From positions 868,001 through 932,000 of the forward strand of contig NZ_CP039965.1 in NCBI RefSeq assembly GCF_005234135.1: a DNA stretch of 64,000 nucleotides, in the 5' to 3' direction. The notes under the pieces are model-generated. The model searched no databases. It saw only the letters and a program-made list of their open reading frames with translations, and was not told the DNA's origin. The stretch comes from Pseudorhodobacter turbinis (GTDB taxonomy: Bacteria > Pseudomonadota > Alphaproteobacteria > Rhodobacterales > Rhodobacteraceae). Every line of letters starts with the position of its first letter. Within the stretch, counting starts at the first letter, position 1. Position numbers and translations under genes: made by a program. Of this stretch, positions 17,205 to 26,301 are shown piece after piece.

Positions 17205-17480
17205 TCACGGCTTTTGACTCGCGAAGAACACCGTGGCCTTTTTTAAGATTTCCCGCTCCTCCTTGAGGATGCGGTTCTCACGCCGAAGCCGGTCATTCTC
17301 CTGAGCCAGTCCCAAATCATCTTTCGACACCACACCCGTGTCTCGGTGCGCTGTAATCCACTTGTTCAGCGTCGACATACCGACACCAAGATCATCAGCC
17401 ACTTGCTTGCGTGTAAGCCCGCTGGTCAGCGCTATACGCACCGCATCTTGCCTAAATTCGTCTGTTCGTTTCAGTCCCAT
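17205..17480 (-). CDS. IS3-family transposase OrfA
   Basis: 91 residues from ATG at 17480 (MGLKRTDEFRQDAVRIAL), with AGGAG 7-11 bases upstream. HTH with RKQVADDLGVGMSTLNKWI, then a heptad region ENDRLRRENRILKEEREILKKA, ending FFASQKP. It is intact but its partner OrfB is split. Confidence 0.9.
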   Translation of the reverse strand: MGLKRTDEFRQDAVRIALTSGLTRKQVADDLGVGMSTLNKWITAHRDTGVVSKDDLGLAQENDRLRRENRILKEEREILKKATVFFASQKP

Positions 17481-17543
17481 AGTCAGTCTCCTTTGTTGCA
17501 ATAAATGCTATCAAAGGAGCGGCATCAAACCGCGACAGGTCCA

Positions 17544-18402
17544 ATTTACGCATGACGGCAGCTGGAGGCGGCAATGGGTAATGAGCCGACTTGAGGAAGT
17601 TTTGGCGCTTCCTCAGCAAAGAGCGGATGTGCCATCCGATTCATTTATTCGGATCATCCGCAGGTTGCTCGATATGAGCGATGCTCAGCCGGGCGATGAA
17701 AATAGGTCCAATGCGCTGGCCGCTCTTAATTCAGTTTTGAAGAGGGAAGGATGGGAAGCGTTCTACGATCAGGACGCCGCTGCTCAGTTACGGCACATCA
17801 AGACAAACAGTATTGCTCAGATCGTAAATCCACATCGCCCTCTATCACCGGTCGAAGTTGCTCGAAGCAAGCAGCTTTCTGATTATTTGGAACGGTGCTC
17901 CGAAGATGAACTTATTGAGGAAGTTCTTCTACCTCTGTTTCGACAGCTCGGTTTCCACCGCATCACCGCGGCGGGTCATAAAGACAAAGCCATGGAATAC
18001 GGAAAAGATGTATGGATGAAGTATACCCTCCCTACGCTTCATGTTCTGTATTTTGGCATCCAGGTGAAAAAGGGAAAACTGAACTCGGCAGGTGTGAGTA
18101 AGTCTGGAAACGCAAATGTCGCAGAAATACATAACCAAGTCAGCATGATGATTGGTCATGAAATATTCGACCCCGAACTGAACCGCAGAGTCTTGGTTGA
18201 TCATATGTTCATTGTCGCTGGCGGTGAAATCACGAAACAGGCTAGAAACTGGCTGGGCGGTAAGCTCGACGCCGCAAAGCGATCCCAAGTAATGTTTATA
18301 GATCGAGATGACATCCTAAATCTGTTTATCACAACAAATCTGCCTCTCCCTGCCGACGCGCTTCCTCAGCGACCAGATGATCCTGACGAAATTCCGTTTT
18401 AA
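17544..18402 (+). pseudogene. 3-prime part of the IS-split nuclease-like (probable defence) gene
   Basis: About 285 residues continue from the fragment ending at 13737; an internal ATG at 17581 could still give 273 residues. The N-terminal part (SRLEEVLALPQQRADVPSDSFIRIIRRLLD) is helical and resembles AbiJ-type N-terminal domains as I recall them. After ELIEEVLLPLFRQLGFHRITAAGHKDKAMEYGKD, the pair EYGKD ... FGIQVKKGKL has the spacing of a PD-(D/E)xK nuclease core (D and QxK). I infer a restriction-like or abortive-infection nuclease. The product was probably lost when the IS nest inserted, unless the internal start is used. Confidence 0.62.
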
Positions 18403-18449
18403 CCATCTGGAGTCATTAAGCAGACCTGAAGATTTCAGCGGGCTGCATA

Positions 18450-19242
18450 CCCGCTAGCCTGGGCATACCTATGCTGCGAGCGCAGCAAACTGCTGAAACG
18501 CGGTGAGGCCGTTGGCATGGATCTGCCCCTTTCGGGTCATGTGCACGGTCTCGATCGCAGCCAAGGTAGCCTCGGCAGAATGGAAGGCCTTGAAGCCAAG
18601 CATTGGGCCCGTGATCCGCTTTACGAAGCGGTGGTCCTGTTCAATAATGTTGTTGAGGTATTTGACCTGCAGTATCTTGATGCTGTTGCCTGAGCCCGTG
18701 AACCTCAGGATCACATTGATGCTTTGCAGACCCGCCAGATTGGCGCCGCTCTTGTCAATGACGACACGGTCAGGCAGGCCATTTTTGCCAATCGCGCGCT
18801 TGAGAAATCGACGGTCGGCGGCCTTGTCGCGACGCTCAGACAGCATGAAATCAAGGGTTTTTCCTGTGTTGTCGACCGCCCGGTAATAATAGGTCCATTT
18901 GCCTTTAACCTTGATGTAGGTTTCGTCCATGCGCCAAGATTTGGCGGTTGGCTTCTTGCGGGACTGCGCTTGTGCCGCCATCAACGGCGCAAACTTAACC
19001 ACCCAACGGTTCAAGGTTGCATGGTCAACTTCAGCCCCACGCTCCTCCATGATTCCTTCCAGGTCGCGATAGGAAACTCTATATCGTACATAGAAACAAA
19101 CCGCGCACAGGATTACGCTTTTAGGATAATGGGCTCCCTTGAAATCAACCGACATCCGATACATCCTGTTGCTTGCTTGTTTGAGAACCATGTCGCAAAA
19201 TCAGCCAACAAACGAAAGATCGCAAAAGTTTGCGACAGAACC
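18450..19242 (-). mobile_element. IS6-family element (copy 2), one end truncated
   Basis: The right end keeps TTTGCGACAGAACC (to 19242). The left end lacks the GTTCTGTCGCAAA repeat; similarity to copy 1 stops near 18450, at GCCTGGGCATACC. Loss of one end should prevent independent transposition although the transposase is intact. Confidence 0.75.
18469..19191 (-). CDS. IS6-family transposase, intact
   Basis: 240 residues starting MVLKQASNRMYRMSVDFKG. Zinc/HTH-like N-terminal part with YRVSYRDLEGIMEERG, then the DDE catalytic core: Asp in RMDETYIKVKG, Asp in RVVIDKSGAN and Glu in NNIIEQDHR. It is the undamaged version of the gene at 10375-11100. Confidence 0.92.
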   Translation of the reverse strand: MVLKQASNRMYRMSVDFKGAHYPKSVILCAVCFYVRYRVSYRDLEGIMEERGAEVDHATLNRWVVKFAPLMAAQAQSRKKPTAKSWRMDETYIKVKGKWTYYYRAVDNTGKTLDFMLSERRDKAADRRFLKRAIGKNGLPDRVVIDKSGANLAGLQSINVILRFTGSGNSIKILQVKYLNNIIEQDHRFVKRITGPMLGFKAFHSAEATLAAIETVHMTRKGQIHANGLTAFQQFAALAA

Positions 19243-19418
19243 CTTACCTTTCCGGCCGCGCATTTATCAAGTTCCGTTTTTTACTTGCGAGACGGGGCGC
19301 CTTGAGGATACGTCCGCGCCTTACTGTTCCAATGTGTGGCAAGCGGCAAAACGGCACCACCAACCGGCAGCACCGCCTCACTTCATTCGTCCCAGATCAT
19401 CAGCAAACTGCATCTGAC

Positions 19419-20186
19419 CTATGTGAACAGGTCAGACCCGGCCTTGCTCAACCCCGTCCCCGGCGCATTCCAGTTTGCCGCATCTCCGCTAAGGTGGTGC
19501 AGTTGGGTCAAGCCCGTCACATCGCCTCCGTCCCCGGCAAAGCCCTGCGCATGCGTCCCACCATAAATGGACAGCTCATAGAATTCACCGCGCAAGCTTG
19601 CGCTCCTCAAGGCCTCAAAATCCCGAATGGTTGGCAAAGCTGGATTATCCGCAGTTGCCGTCTCGGAGATAATCTCGGCACCATCAATCCAGACCTTTAG
19701 AGCAGCACTACTGCCATCATTCGCAGAGAACGAAATAACCAACCGCTTACGGCCGTCCGACATACTGTCGGTCGGCGTGTAAAGACTGGAAAACTCCGGT
19801 GAACTTTGCGTGCCCGCGCTGATGCTCAAACGGCGGAACGCAGACCGCGAGTCGTAGACCACTTTCAACGTCGTTGATCTATACTCCATCAACGTGATGG
19901 AGCCCGATGTCGCAGCATCAAGGTCACAGTCCAGCACGATGGTAATCGCTTCCGTCCCGGAGGCCAGAACCGGCCCGGAGATATAGCTATCCGATGCCGA
20001 TTTTGTGGCATAAGGGCCGCTGGTAAGCACTGCAGAAACCGCAACAGGATCCGGCATCCAACCGATATTCCCAACTTGATATAACCCTGCAGCAAGGCCG
20101 GTAACATCTTGTGGCCGCGCGCCATCCTCTAGGATGACCGCATTCGCATAATCTGTGTCGCCATCTGGTCTATAAATGAAGGGCAT
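19419..20186 (-). CDS. conserved protein after the head-spike-like genes, jelly-roll (LamG-like) candidate
   Basis: 255 residues from ATG at 20186 (MPFIYRPDGDTDYANAVILED), 4 bp after the stop of the preceding gene. The central region alternates short beta strands (ITIVLDCDLD, GSITLMEYRSTTLKVVYDS, RLVISFSAND, ALKVWIDGAEI, GEFYELSIYGG), a pattern typical of concanavalin/LamG-like folds. With its position as third gene of the GTA-spike-like set, a role in a particle surface fibre or adhesin is plausible. Not recognised as a named family. Confidence 0.6.
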   Translation of the reverse strand: MPFIYRPDGDTDYANAVILEDGARPQDVTGLAAGLYQVGNIGWMPDPVAVSAVLTSGPYATKSASDSYISGPVLASGTEAITIVLDCDLDAATSGSITLMEYRSTTLKVVYDSRSAFRRLSISAGTQSSPEFSSLYTPTDSMSDGRKRLVISFSANDGSSAALKVWIDGAEIISETATADNPALPTIRDFEALRSASLRGEFYELSIYGGTHAQGFAGDGGDVTGLTQLHHLSGDAANWNAPGTGLSKAGSDLFT

Positions 20187-20190
20187 ATCT

Positions 20191-21846
20191 TTATCCTGTG
20201 ATTGTGAGTTTGCCTGTGCCACCAGCGACCGTAGGCGGCGCGATGCCAGGCATAGCATTGACTGTGAACTTCCCCTCGCCGCCGATCACATCCCATTCGC
20301 TTGGTTCTGGATCGACAGGATCAGGTATTTCGAGCCCGACACCGGCAACAGTCCAGCGGGTTTGCGGCTCTATCGGAACACCGGGGTATCCTGTGGCGGC
20401 ATAAAGTGCAGGATCATGTGCGATCAGACAGTCTTTATACATGCGTGCATCGTAGTCCGCGCTACCATACAGAATGAAGGTGCCATACTGTCCGGTTGTG
20501 CCAAAATCCACGACATCCCCATTCGCGACCGGATTGGCCAAATTGACTGAGACCTGCCCTGCAGCAGCATTGGTGATTGCGACGGTTCCCTCGTAATCCG
20601 CGCTCAACCCTTGGCCATTGCGCCAGATCGGCAACATATCCCTTTCCGAGAATGTGTCACCACCCCGCCAAAGCGCGAAGCCCATTGCTTCTTGCTGATG
20701 CGGACGGGGGCTCGCAACCGACTCGCCACGCAGTTTGCGCATGGTGGTCATCGTCGTCCCGGCAGGCAGTGTCGCGGTGCCCATCACTGTCGAACCATCG
20801 CTCGATACGCTGAACTCCAATGCGGACGGGATTTCCATCCAGTCGTAGCAATAGCCTGCATGCGCTGCAATGTGCTGCGCGTAAACTATCTGTCCATCTG
20901 CTTCCAGAATTGATGGATGGATATAGGTTTCCCCATATTGATCCTTTACCCCATCTACGTAATCACCAAACAAGCAAACCGCCTGCGACACACCGACCTT
21001 GGCGCGGTTGCCATCAAGATAGGGTTGCGCCAGGAAATCCTTACGGACCTGCACGGCCGGGTAGCCGTTTGACTTCGGCATCCCATAGATTACCCCGCCC
21101 TCATTATTATAGCCATAATTCGGATTCGGTGGGTCATAGGTTTGCGATGCCGTCATGATTTTCGGATGCAAAAGCATCAAGCCAAGCTTGCAATTATCCC
21201 CGAGCAGCCCGTAACCGCGCCCCGTCGTATCAATGATACAACGCTCAATCGTGGACGGATCGCTGTTCGTGAAATCATAGGGCGTGCCATCGCCATTGCG
21301 CCCTATAAAATGCGGGTTACGTCGATCGATGAGATACGGCGACACGGATGCTTCTGAATTTGACCAGCAATAGATCGCCAGCTCGGGCTCAAACCCCTCG
21401 GCGCGGGCAAAAGCCACTGTCGCCACGTCCTTCGACCCATCACGTGAAGTGTTGTCGTCGTCCAGCATACTGTTCATGCTCGTTCCGGACTTGCTCAGGT
21501 CGACCAACACCTGCGGATAGCCCCCCGACACGTAGTGCATCATGTTGAACCACGCCACAGCACCGGCAGACAGCTTGCCTGCATCAATATTATCCTGTGA
21601 CACATCCACGCGCTCGGGTTCCCCGCTATCGCTATTGTGACCCGAGCGGATAAACACACCTTCCACACCATGCAGCAACTCCGGCACCGGAATCTGCTTA
21701 TACCTGCTCCCGCCACGCATCAGGGCAATCGCATTTTCGGACTGCCCCAAAACCGCCGTTACCCTCGGACGGCGGGGTGGCACAGGGCCACCACCGCCTG
21801 ACCGCCTCACCGCGGTCTGCATCAATCCTGAACCAAGTCCCAGCAT
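20191..21846 (-). CDS. GTA head-spike fibre-like protein (GhsB-like candidate)
   Basis: 551 residues. Near the N terminus, VTAVLGQSENAIALM resembles the GQSN block I of SGNH/GDSL hydrolases; later parts are beta-rich with repeats near the C terminus (GGEGKFTVNAMPG, GGTGKLTITG). It overlaps the preceding small gene by one base (TAATG), implying coupling. In Rhodobacter capsulatus, GhsA (rcc01079) and GhsB (rcc01080) are encoded together and form GTA head spikes that bind recipient capsule. The small partner here looks like GhsA, so GhsB is the natural inference. A phage tail esterase is the alternative. Confidence 0.55.
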   Translation of the reverse strand: MLGLGSGLMQTAVRRSGGGGPVPPRRPRVTAVLGQSENAIALMRGGSRYKQIPVPELLHGVEGVFIRSGHNSDSGEPERVDVSQDNIDAGKLSAGAVAWFNMMHYVSGGYPQVLVDLSKSGTSMNSMLDDDNTSRDGSKDVATVAFARAEGFEPELAIYCWSNSEASVSPYLIDRRNPHFIGRNGDGTPYDFTNSDPSTIERCIIDTTGRGYGLLGDNCKLGLMLLHPKIMTASQTYDPPNPNYGYNNEGGVIYGMPKSNGYPAVQVRKDFLAQPYLDGNRAKVGVSQAVCLFGDYVDGVKDQYGETYIHPSILEADGQIVYAQHIAAHAGYCYDWMEIPSALEFSVSSDGSTVMGTATLPAGTTMTTMRKLRGESVASPRPHQQEAMGFALWRGGDTFSERDMLPIWRNGQGLSADYEGTVAITNAAAGQVSVNLANPVANGDVVDFGTTGQYGTFILYGSADYDARMYKDCLIAHDPALYAATGYPGVPIEPQTRWTVAGVGLEIPDPVDPEPSEWDVIGGEGKFTVNAMPGIAPPTVAGGTGKLTITG

Positions 21847-22115
21847 TAGCGAAGCCCCACGAGGTTTGTCGCTGTTGTGCCAGTCGCATAAACACGCGCC
21901 ACCCGTACAGGCAGAACAGTACCACCCGGAATGCCCACAAAGGTCACAAGGCCACCACCCTGCATCTCCACCCGCAAATCTCCGCCGCTGCCAACATAAA
22001 TCGCGCGCGTGGCAAATTCCAAGTCGACTCCATTGCTTGGTGCAATTGCCAAGGCCTTATCCGCAGGCGCGTCAAGACCAGATGCAAAAGTTCCGAATTC
22101 ATCAACTGCACTCAT
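21846..22115 (-). CDS. spike base protein, RCAP_Rcc01079 family (GhsA-like)
   Basis: 89 residues: FASGLDAPADKALAIAPSNG, LEFATRAIYVGSGGDLRV, FVGIPGGTVLPVRVARVYA, TGTTATNLVGLR. This pattern (ATRAIYVGGxGD, G.LPVRV, AxGTTAxxIVGL) is the one I know for the Rcc01079 spike-base family of gene transfer agents and related phages. It is the first gene of a three-gene unit. In R. capsulatus the spike genes are unlinked to the main GTA cluster, which fits its isolation here. Confidence 0.75.
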   Translation of the reverse strand: MSAVDEFGTFASGLDAPADKALAIAPSNGVDLEFATRAIYVGSGGDLRVEMQGGGLVTFVGIPGGTVLPVRVARVYATGTTATNLVGLR

Positions 22116-22761
22116 GTTCGTTCTCCGTTGTTTTCATTTCGCGCCGGACAAGAGACGCCTACATTCACTAGTTTGCGCCCTAACCACCCTGATCAACGGC
22201 TACACAAACAATTATGCCTGCGCCGATACGTCCATGATCTGGGCGGGTTCGACCATGCGAGCTTTTTCCAAGACAGCCGCAGGCCCACATGGCTGGAACC
22301 GGATCGCTATGGATTGTCCGCACCCACAAGGCCAATCCGTGACCGCTTGCTTTGGATCTGCTTTCTCATTTTCATCACCTTCAGGTTGGCCAATCCACAA
22401 TGGAACCGCCCAACAACATCACCCACCCGGATTGAGGTTTTGAAAATGCACCGAACGCTGCCCCTGAAACCTCCTTGGCAATCGGTTCAGAGGACGAAAA
22501 TGAATACGGATACGGACGGTTAGGGAACATCTGCACGCCTTACCACCGCCAAACTGAGGCCCTGATTGAGGCGCTACAAAGAGCCTAAATGAGTCATCGA
22601 AAAGGATAGTGACAATGCCAGGGGTTCCGCTGTTTAACGCAACTTATGCAGACAGAAAATTTGCATTTCGGCGCTGGCCTTTCGGCACCACCGTCAACCG
22701 GAACGCCACCACTGCGGTGGCAATCGATTGCGCAGACGGGAAAAGACGAAGGACCACCTCT
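22116..22761. other. 646 bp without a confident gene
   Basis: Several overlapping frames are open but none has a convincing start and homology. A coherent stretch on the plus strand (about 22440-22588, ...PETSLAIGSEDENEYGYGRLGNI..., TEALIEALQRA, stop) follows a TGA and lacks an ATG. It looks like a decayed gene end. The region lies between the spike-like operon and tRNA-Val. Confidence 0.4.
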
Positions 22762-23067
22762 ATGGAAGAAGAAAACGGCGCAGCTAACCACATCGACCGC
22801 CGCCCACCCTACGATTCAGAGCGCGTCATGCTGGCCAGCAAAGATTGGGTTGAAGGCGGCTACCAAGCTATCAATGCCCGCAACACGACCGTTCCCTCCT
22901 CACCCAAAGAGCGAAAATGGGCGCAATGGGCCTCTATCGCAGCGGCTCTTATCTGGAGCGCGGTCGTGGTGGGCGTTGTCGAATGGGGTAAATTGTTTAA
23001 AATTATTCAGTCCCAAACACCGAACATATTTCAAAAATGGTGGGTGATAAGGGATTTGAACCCCTGA
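22762..23067 (+). CDS. small single-TM protein of unknown function
   Basis: 101 residues from ATG at 22762 (MEEENGAANHIDRR). It has a charged N terminus, one clear membrane helix (WASIAAALIWSAVVVGVVEW) and a basic tail. GAAGGA lies 8-13 bases upstream of the start. The last codons run into the opposite-strand tRNA-Val, which argues for caution. Function unknown. Confidence 0.4.
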   Translation: MEEENGAANHIDRRPPYDSERVMLASKDWVEGGYQAINARNTTVPSSPKERKWAQWASIAAALIWSAVVVGVVEWGKLFKIIQSQTPNIFQKWWVIRDLNP

Positions 23068-23112
23068 CATCTTCGATGTGAACGAAGCGCTCTACCACTG
23101 AGCTAATCACCC
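23038..23112 (-). tRNA. tRNA-Val (CAC)
   Basis: The minus strand folds as a cloverleaf: GGGTGAT acceptor, D arm GCTCAGTGGTAGAGC, anticodon stem CTTCG/CGAAG with loop TTCACAT (anticodon CAC), T arm CAGGGGTTCAAATCCCTTA, acceptor ATCACCC, A and an encoded CCA. A T-run follows at 23033-23037. Confidence 0.95.
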
Positions 23113-23125
23113 GACAGTGGGTGGT

Positions 23126-23560
23126 TTAATCGTTGTCGCCCCCAGCTGCAAGTCCCTCTTTAGGACCGTCATGCAAGCCGGTTTTCGCACCCGACCGGCG
23201 CAGTTTAAGGATAAGGACCTCGGTCCCACCCTCGGCTTTCTGGCGGTTTACCTTCATCTTACCCAGAGGTGGGACGTTCAGCTCTTCTCCCGCTGAAAGC
23301 GCATCGCCAAGAACACCCAAGGACGCCTCCAAGATCAACTTAACGTCCTTCTTTTTGACACCCGTCGCTTTGACAATCCGTTCCACCAACTCTTGCTTTT
23401 TAAGCATATGCGGCTGGTCAGCACCCGCATTGGCCAGCTTCGGCGCATCAGCACTTGCAGCCCCCTGCACCGAAACGGTCGGAACGATCACCGTCGCTGG
23501 CTTGATGGCCGCTGTGCGTGTCTTTTTTGCATTCGGGACGACTGTATTTGGTTTCGCCAT
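23126..23560 (-). CDS. HU-family DNA-binding protein with long N-terminal extension
   Basis: 144 residues. The HU/IHF fold begins about residue 52 (MLKKQELVERIVKATGVKKKDVKLILEASLGVLGDALSAG) and continues with LNVPPLGKMKVNRQKAEGG, the arm region that lies in the minor groove. It is preceded by about 50 Ala/Lys/Pro/Val-rich residues and followed by a glycine-rich tail, making it longer than the usual 90-residue HU. It sits between lon and tRNA-Val, an order common in Rhodobacterales. Nucleoid structuring is the expected role. Confidence 0.88.
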   Translation of the reverse strand: MAKPNTVVPNAKKTRTAAIKPATVIVPTVSVQGAASADAPKLANAGADQPHMLKKQELVERIVKATGVKKKDVKLILEASLGVLGDALSAGEELNVPPLGKMKVNRQKAEGGTEVLILKLRRSGAKTGLHDGPKEGLAAGGDND

Positions 23561-23653
23561 GATGGAACCTGCTTCCTTTTATGCATTGGTCGGGGTGAAC
23601 TCGCGTATTCTAGGGCTGACAATCCTGTGCAATGCGCCCCTCTAACGACAGAA

Positions 23654-23676
23654 GGGCGCAAGCAATGCCTGCGCCC
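23654..23676 (-). terminator. candidate hairpin after lon
   Basis: GGGCGCA ... TGCGCCC forms a 7-bp GC stem between the lon stop (23699) and the HU gene. On the minus strand it is followed by TTCTG rather than a long T-run, so termination is only plausible. Confidence 0.4.
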
Positions 23677-23698
23677 CCATTGATCTGCAATAGCGTGC

Positions 23699-26107
23699 TT
23701 AATGCGCAGTCTGTTGAATGGCACTATCAGCACGGGCCTGCCGCGCGGCGGCGGCGGCCTCCTCGGCGGCCTCATCCCATTCGACAGGCTCTGGTTGGCG
23801 CACCAAAGCGTGTTTCAAAACCTCGCGGACATGGGTCACCGGGATAATGATCAAGCCTTCTTTCACATTATCGGGGATTTCCGAAAGATCTTTTTCATTC
23901 TCTTTCGGGATCAACACGGTTTTGATACCGCCCCGCAATGCAGCCAGCAGCTTTTCTTTCAAGCCCCCAATCGGCATCGCATTCCCGCGAAGCGACACTT
24001 CGCCCGTCATCGCAATATCCTTGCGCACCGGGATTTGTGTCAACACCGAAACGATCGACGTGACCATTGCAAGACCGGCAGATGGACCATCCTTGGGCGT
24101 CGCCCCGTCCGGCACGTGGACGTGAATATCCGTCGTCTCGAACTTCGGCGGTTTCACCCCGATTTCCGGGCTGATGGAGCGGACAAAGCTGCTTGCCGCC
24201 TCAATGGATTCCTTCATCACATCGCCCAGCTTACCAGTCGTTTTCATCCGGCCCTTGCCCGGCAAACGCAGCGCCTCGATCGAAAGCAACTCACCCCCGA
24301 CAGAGGTCCAAGCCAAGCCTGTCACCACGCCAATCTGATCTTCCTCTTCGGCCAAACCATAGCGATGACGCTGCACACCAAGGAAGCCTTCCAGCCCCTC
24401 GATTGTCACATCAACCGATTTGGTTTTGCCCTTCACGATCTCTGTCACGGCCTTACGCGCCAGTTTTGCCAGCTCCCGTTCAAGGTTCCGTACGCCCGCC
24501 TCACGCGTGTAGGTGCGGATCACCTCCAAAAGCGCATCATCGGCAATCGAGAATTCACCCTTTTTCAAGGCGTGATTCTTGATTTGCTTGGGGATCAAAT
24601 GCTGCTTCGCAATCTCGCGCTTTTCATCCTCGGTGTAACCCGACAGCGGAATAATCTCCATCCGGTCCAAAAGCGGGCCCGGCATGTTGTAGCTGTTGGC
24701 CGTGGTCAGGAACATGACGTTCGACAGGTCATATTCCACTTCCAGATAGTGGTCGGTGAAGGTCGCGTTTTGCTCTGGATCAAGCACCTCAAGCATCGCG
24801 CTCGCTGGATCGCCGCGGAAATCCTGCCCCATCTTGTCAATTTCATCCAGCAAGATCAACGGGTTGGTTGTCTTTGCTTTCTTCAGCGCTTGAATGATCT
24901 TGCCCGGCATAGACCCGATATAGGTGCGCCGGTGACCGCGGATTTCCGACTCGTCACGTACACCCCCCAGCGAGATGCGAATGAATTCACGCCCCGTCGC
25001 CTTGGCAACAGACCGCCCCAAAGAGGTTTTCCCGACACCGGGGGGGCCGACCAAGCACAGGATCGGGCCCTTCATTTTGGCCGAACGTGCCTGAACTGCC
25101 AGATATTCGACGATCCGTTCCTTGACCTTTTCAAGCCCGTAATGGTCGGTATCAAGCACGGCTTGCGCCTTGGCCAAATCCTTTTTCACACGAGATTTGG
25201 TGCCCCATGGGACCCCAAGCAACCAATCGAGATAGTTGCGCACAACGGTCGCTTCCGCGCTCATCGGGCTCATGTTTTTCAGCTTCTTCAGCTCGGCCTC
25301 GGCCTTTTCACGAGCTTCTTTCGACAGGTCGGTTTTGGCAATCCGCGCCTCAAGTTCCGCAATCTCGTTCTGGCCCTCTTCGCCGTCGCCAAGCTCCTTC
25401 TGAATGGCCTTCATCTGCTCATTCAAATAGTACTCGCGCTGGGTGCGCTCCATTTGGCTTTTGACGCGGGTTTTGATCTTTTTCTCAACCTGCAAAACGC
25501 TCATCTCGCCTTGCATATGGCCGTAAACCAGCTCCAGCCGCTTGCCGACATCCAGCGTTTCCAGCAATATCTGCTTTTCGGAAACCTCAACGCCCAGATG
25601 CCCGGCAGCCAGATCGGCCAGCCGTGACGGCTCACGCGTTTCGGCCACGGCAGAAAGCGCCTCTTCGGGGATGTTTTTCTTGATTTTTGCGTAACGCTCG
25701 AACTCATCGGCCACGGCACGCACCAAGGCAGTCACAGTCTCTTCCTCACCCGGAAGCTCGGTCAGAGCCTCGGCTTCGGCCTCAAAGAAATCGGGGTTTT
25801 CGACAAATTCGGTGATGCGCACACGGGATTTGCCCTCAACCAGCACCTTTACGGTGCCATCGGGCAATTTCAGCAGCTGCAACACATTCGCCAAAACACC
25901 GGCGCGGTAGATACCATCCGCGTCCGGGTCGTCGACCGTCGGGTCGATCTGGCTGGACAATAGTATCTGGCGATCCTCTGCCATCACCTCTTCCAGCGCA
26001 CGTACAGATTTTTCGCGCCCTACGAATAGCGGCACAATCATATGCGGGAACAACACGATATCGCGCAATGGCAATACTGGGTAGCTCGGGGATTTGATCT
26101 CGCTCAT
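23699..26107 (-). CDS. lon: ATP-dependent Lon protease
   Basis: 802 residues, normal LonA length. Order: N-terminal substrate-binding domain (SYPVLPLRDIVLFPHMIVPLFVGR), coiled-coil helices, AAA+ module with Walker A GPPGVGKTS near residue 355 and Walker B LILLDEIDKMG, and the Ser/Lys protease domain with catalytic Ser in DGPSAGLAMV and Lys in KEKLLAALRGG. It degrades misfolded and regulatory proteins in the cytoplasm. Followed by an HU gene. No damage seen. Confidence 0.97.
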   Translation of the reverse strand: MSEIKSPSYPVLPLRDIVLFPHMIVPLFVGREKSVRALEEVMAEDRQILLSSQIDPTVDDPDADGIYRAGVLANVLQLLKLPDGTVKVLVEGKSRVRITEFVENPDFFEAEAEALTELPGEEETVTALVRAVADEFERYAKIKKNIPEEALSAVAETREPSRLADLAAGHLGVEVSEKQILLETLDVGKRLELVYGHMQGEMSVLQVEKKIKTRVKSQMERTQREYYLNEQMKAIQKELGDGEEGQNEIAELEARIAKTDLSKEAREKAEAELKKLKNMSPMSAEATVVRNYLDWLLGVPWGTKSRVKKDLAKAQAVLDTDHYGLEKVKERIVEYLAVQARSAKMKGPILCLVGPPGVGKTSLGRSVAKATGREFIRISLGGVRDESEIRGHRRTYIGSMPGKIIQALKKAKTTNPLILLDEIDKMGQDFRGDPASAMLEVLDPEQNATFTDHYLEVEYDLSNVMFLTTANSYNMPGPLLDRMEIIPLSGYTEDEKREIAKQHLIPKQIKNHALKKGEFSIADDALLEVIRTYTREAGVRNLERELAKLARKAVTEIVKGKTKSVDVTIEGLEGFLGVQRHRYGLAEEEDQIGVVTGLAWTSVGGELLSIEALRLPGKGRMKTTGKLGDVMKESIEAASSFVRSISPEIGVKPPKFETTDIHVHVPDGATPKDGPSAGLAMVTSIVSVLTQIPVRKDIAMTGEVSLRGNAMPIGGLKEKLLAALRGGIKTVLIPKENEKDLSEIPDNVKEGLIIIPVTHVREVLKHALVRQPEPVEWDEAAEEAAAAARQARADSAIQQTAH

Positions 26108-26301
26108 CTCATTTCCTTATCTGGCAGGAAGGCCATGTCCCGGCATTTCGGCAACATCGGCTTTCCCCACTTTGGATACTTTATTTGGTGTTGCGCTGCC
26201 ACGCTGTCAACCAGCCCGCCCCAATTTGCACCTATCATGCGCTGATGGTAAATGCACGGCAAACGTCGATTGTTGCGGATTTAGCATAAATCGGGTTGCG
26301 G

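Larger units (their letters stand above)
13738..17543 (-). mobile_element. IS3-family element containing an IS1111 element that contains an IS407 element
   Basis: Ends TGGACCTGTCGCGCTTTCGTGCCGC (start of the left end at 13738) and the matching right end finishing CGCGACAGGTCCA at 17543 form imperfect inverted repeats. OrfA is intact. OrfB is split by an IS1111 insertion at 13853-16426. Flanking triplets CTT and ATT are probably a decayed 3-bp duplication. The whole nest disrupts a host gene. Confidence 0.85.

Noticed and set aside
23702..25627. 641-codon plus-strand open frame opposite lon
   Set aside because: Antisense shadow of a conserved gene; His/Arg/Gln-rich composition typical of antisense frames in GC-rich genes; no ribosome-binding site.
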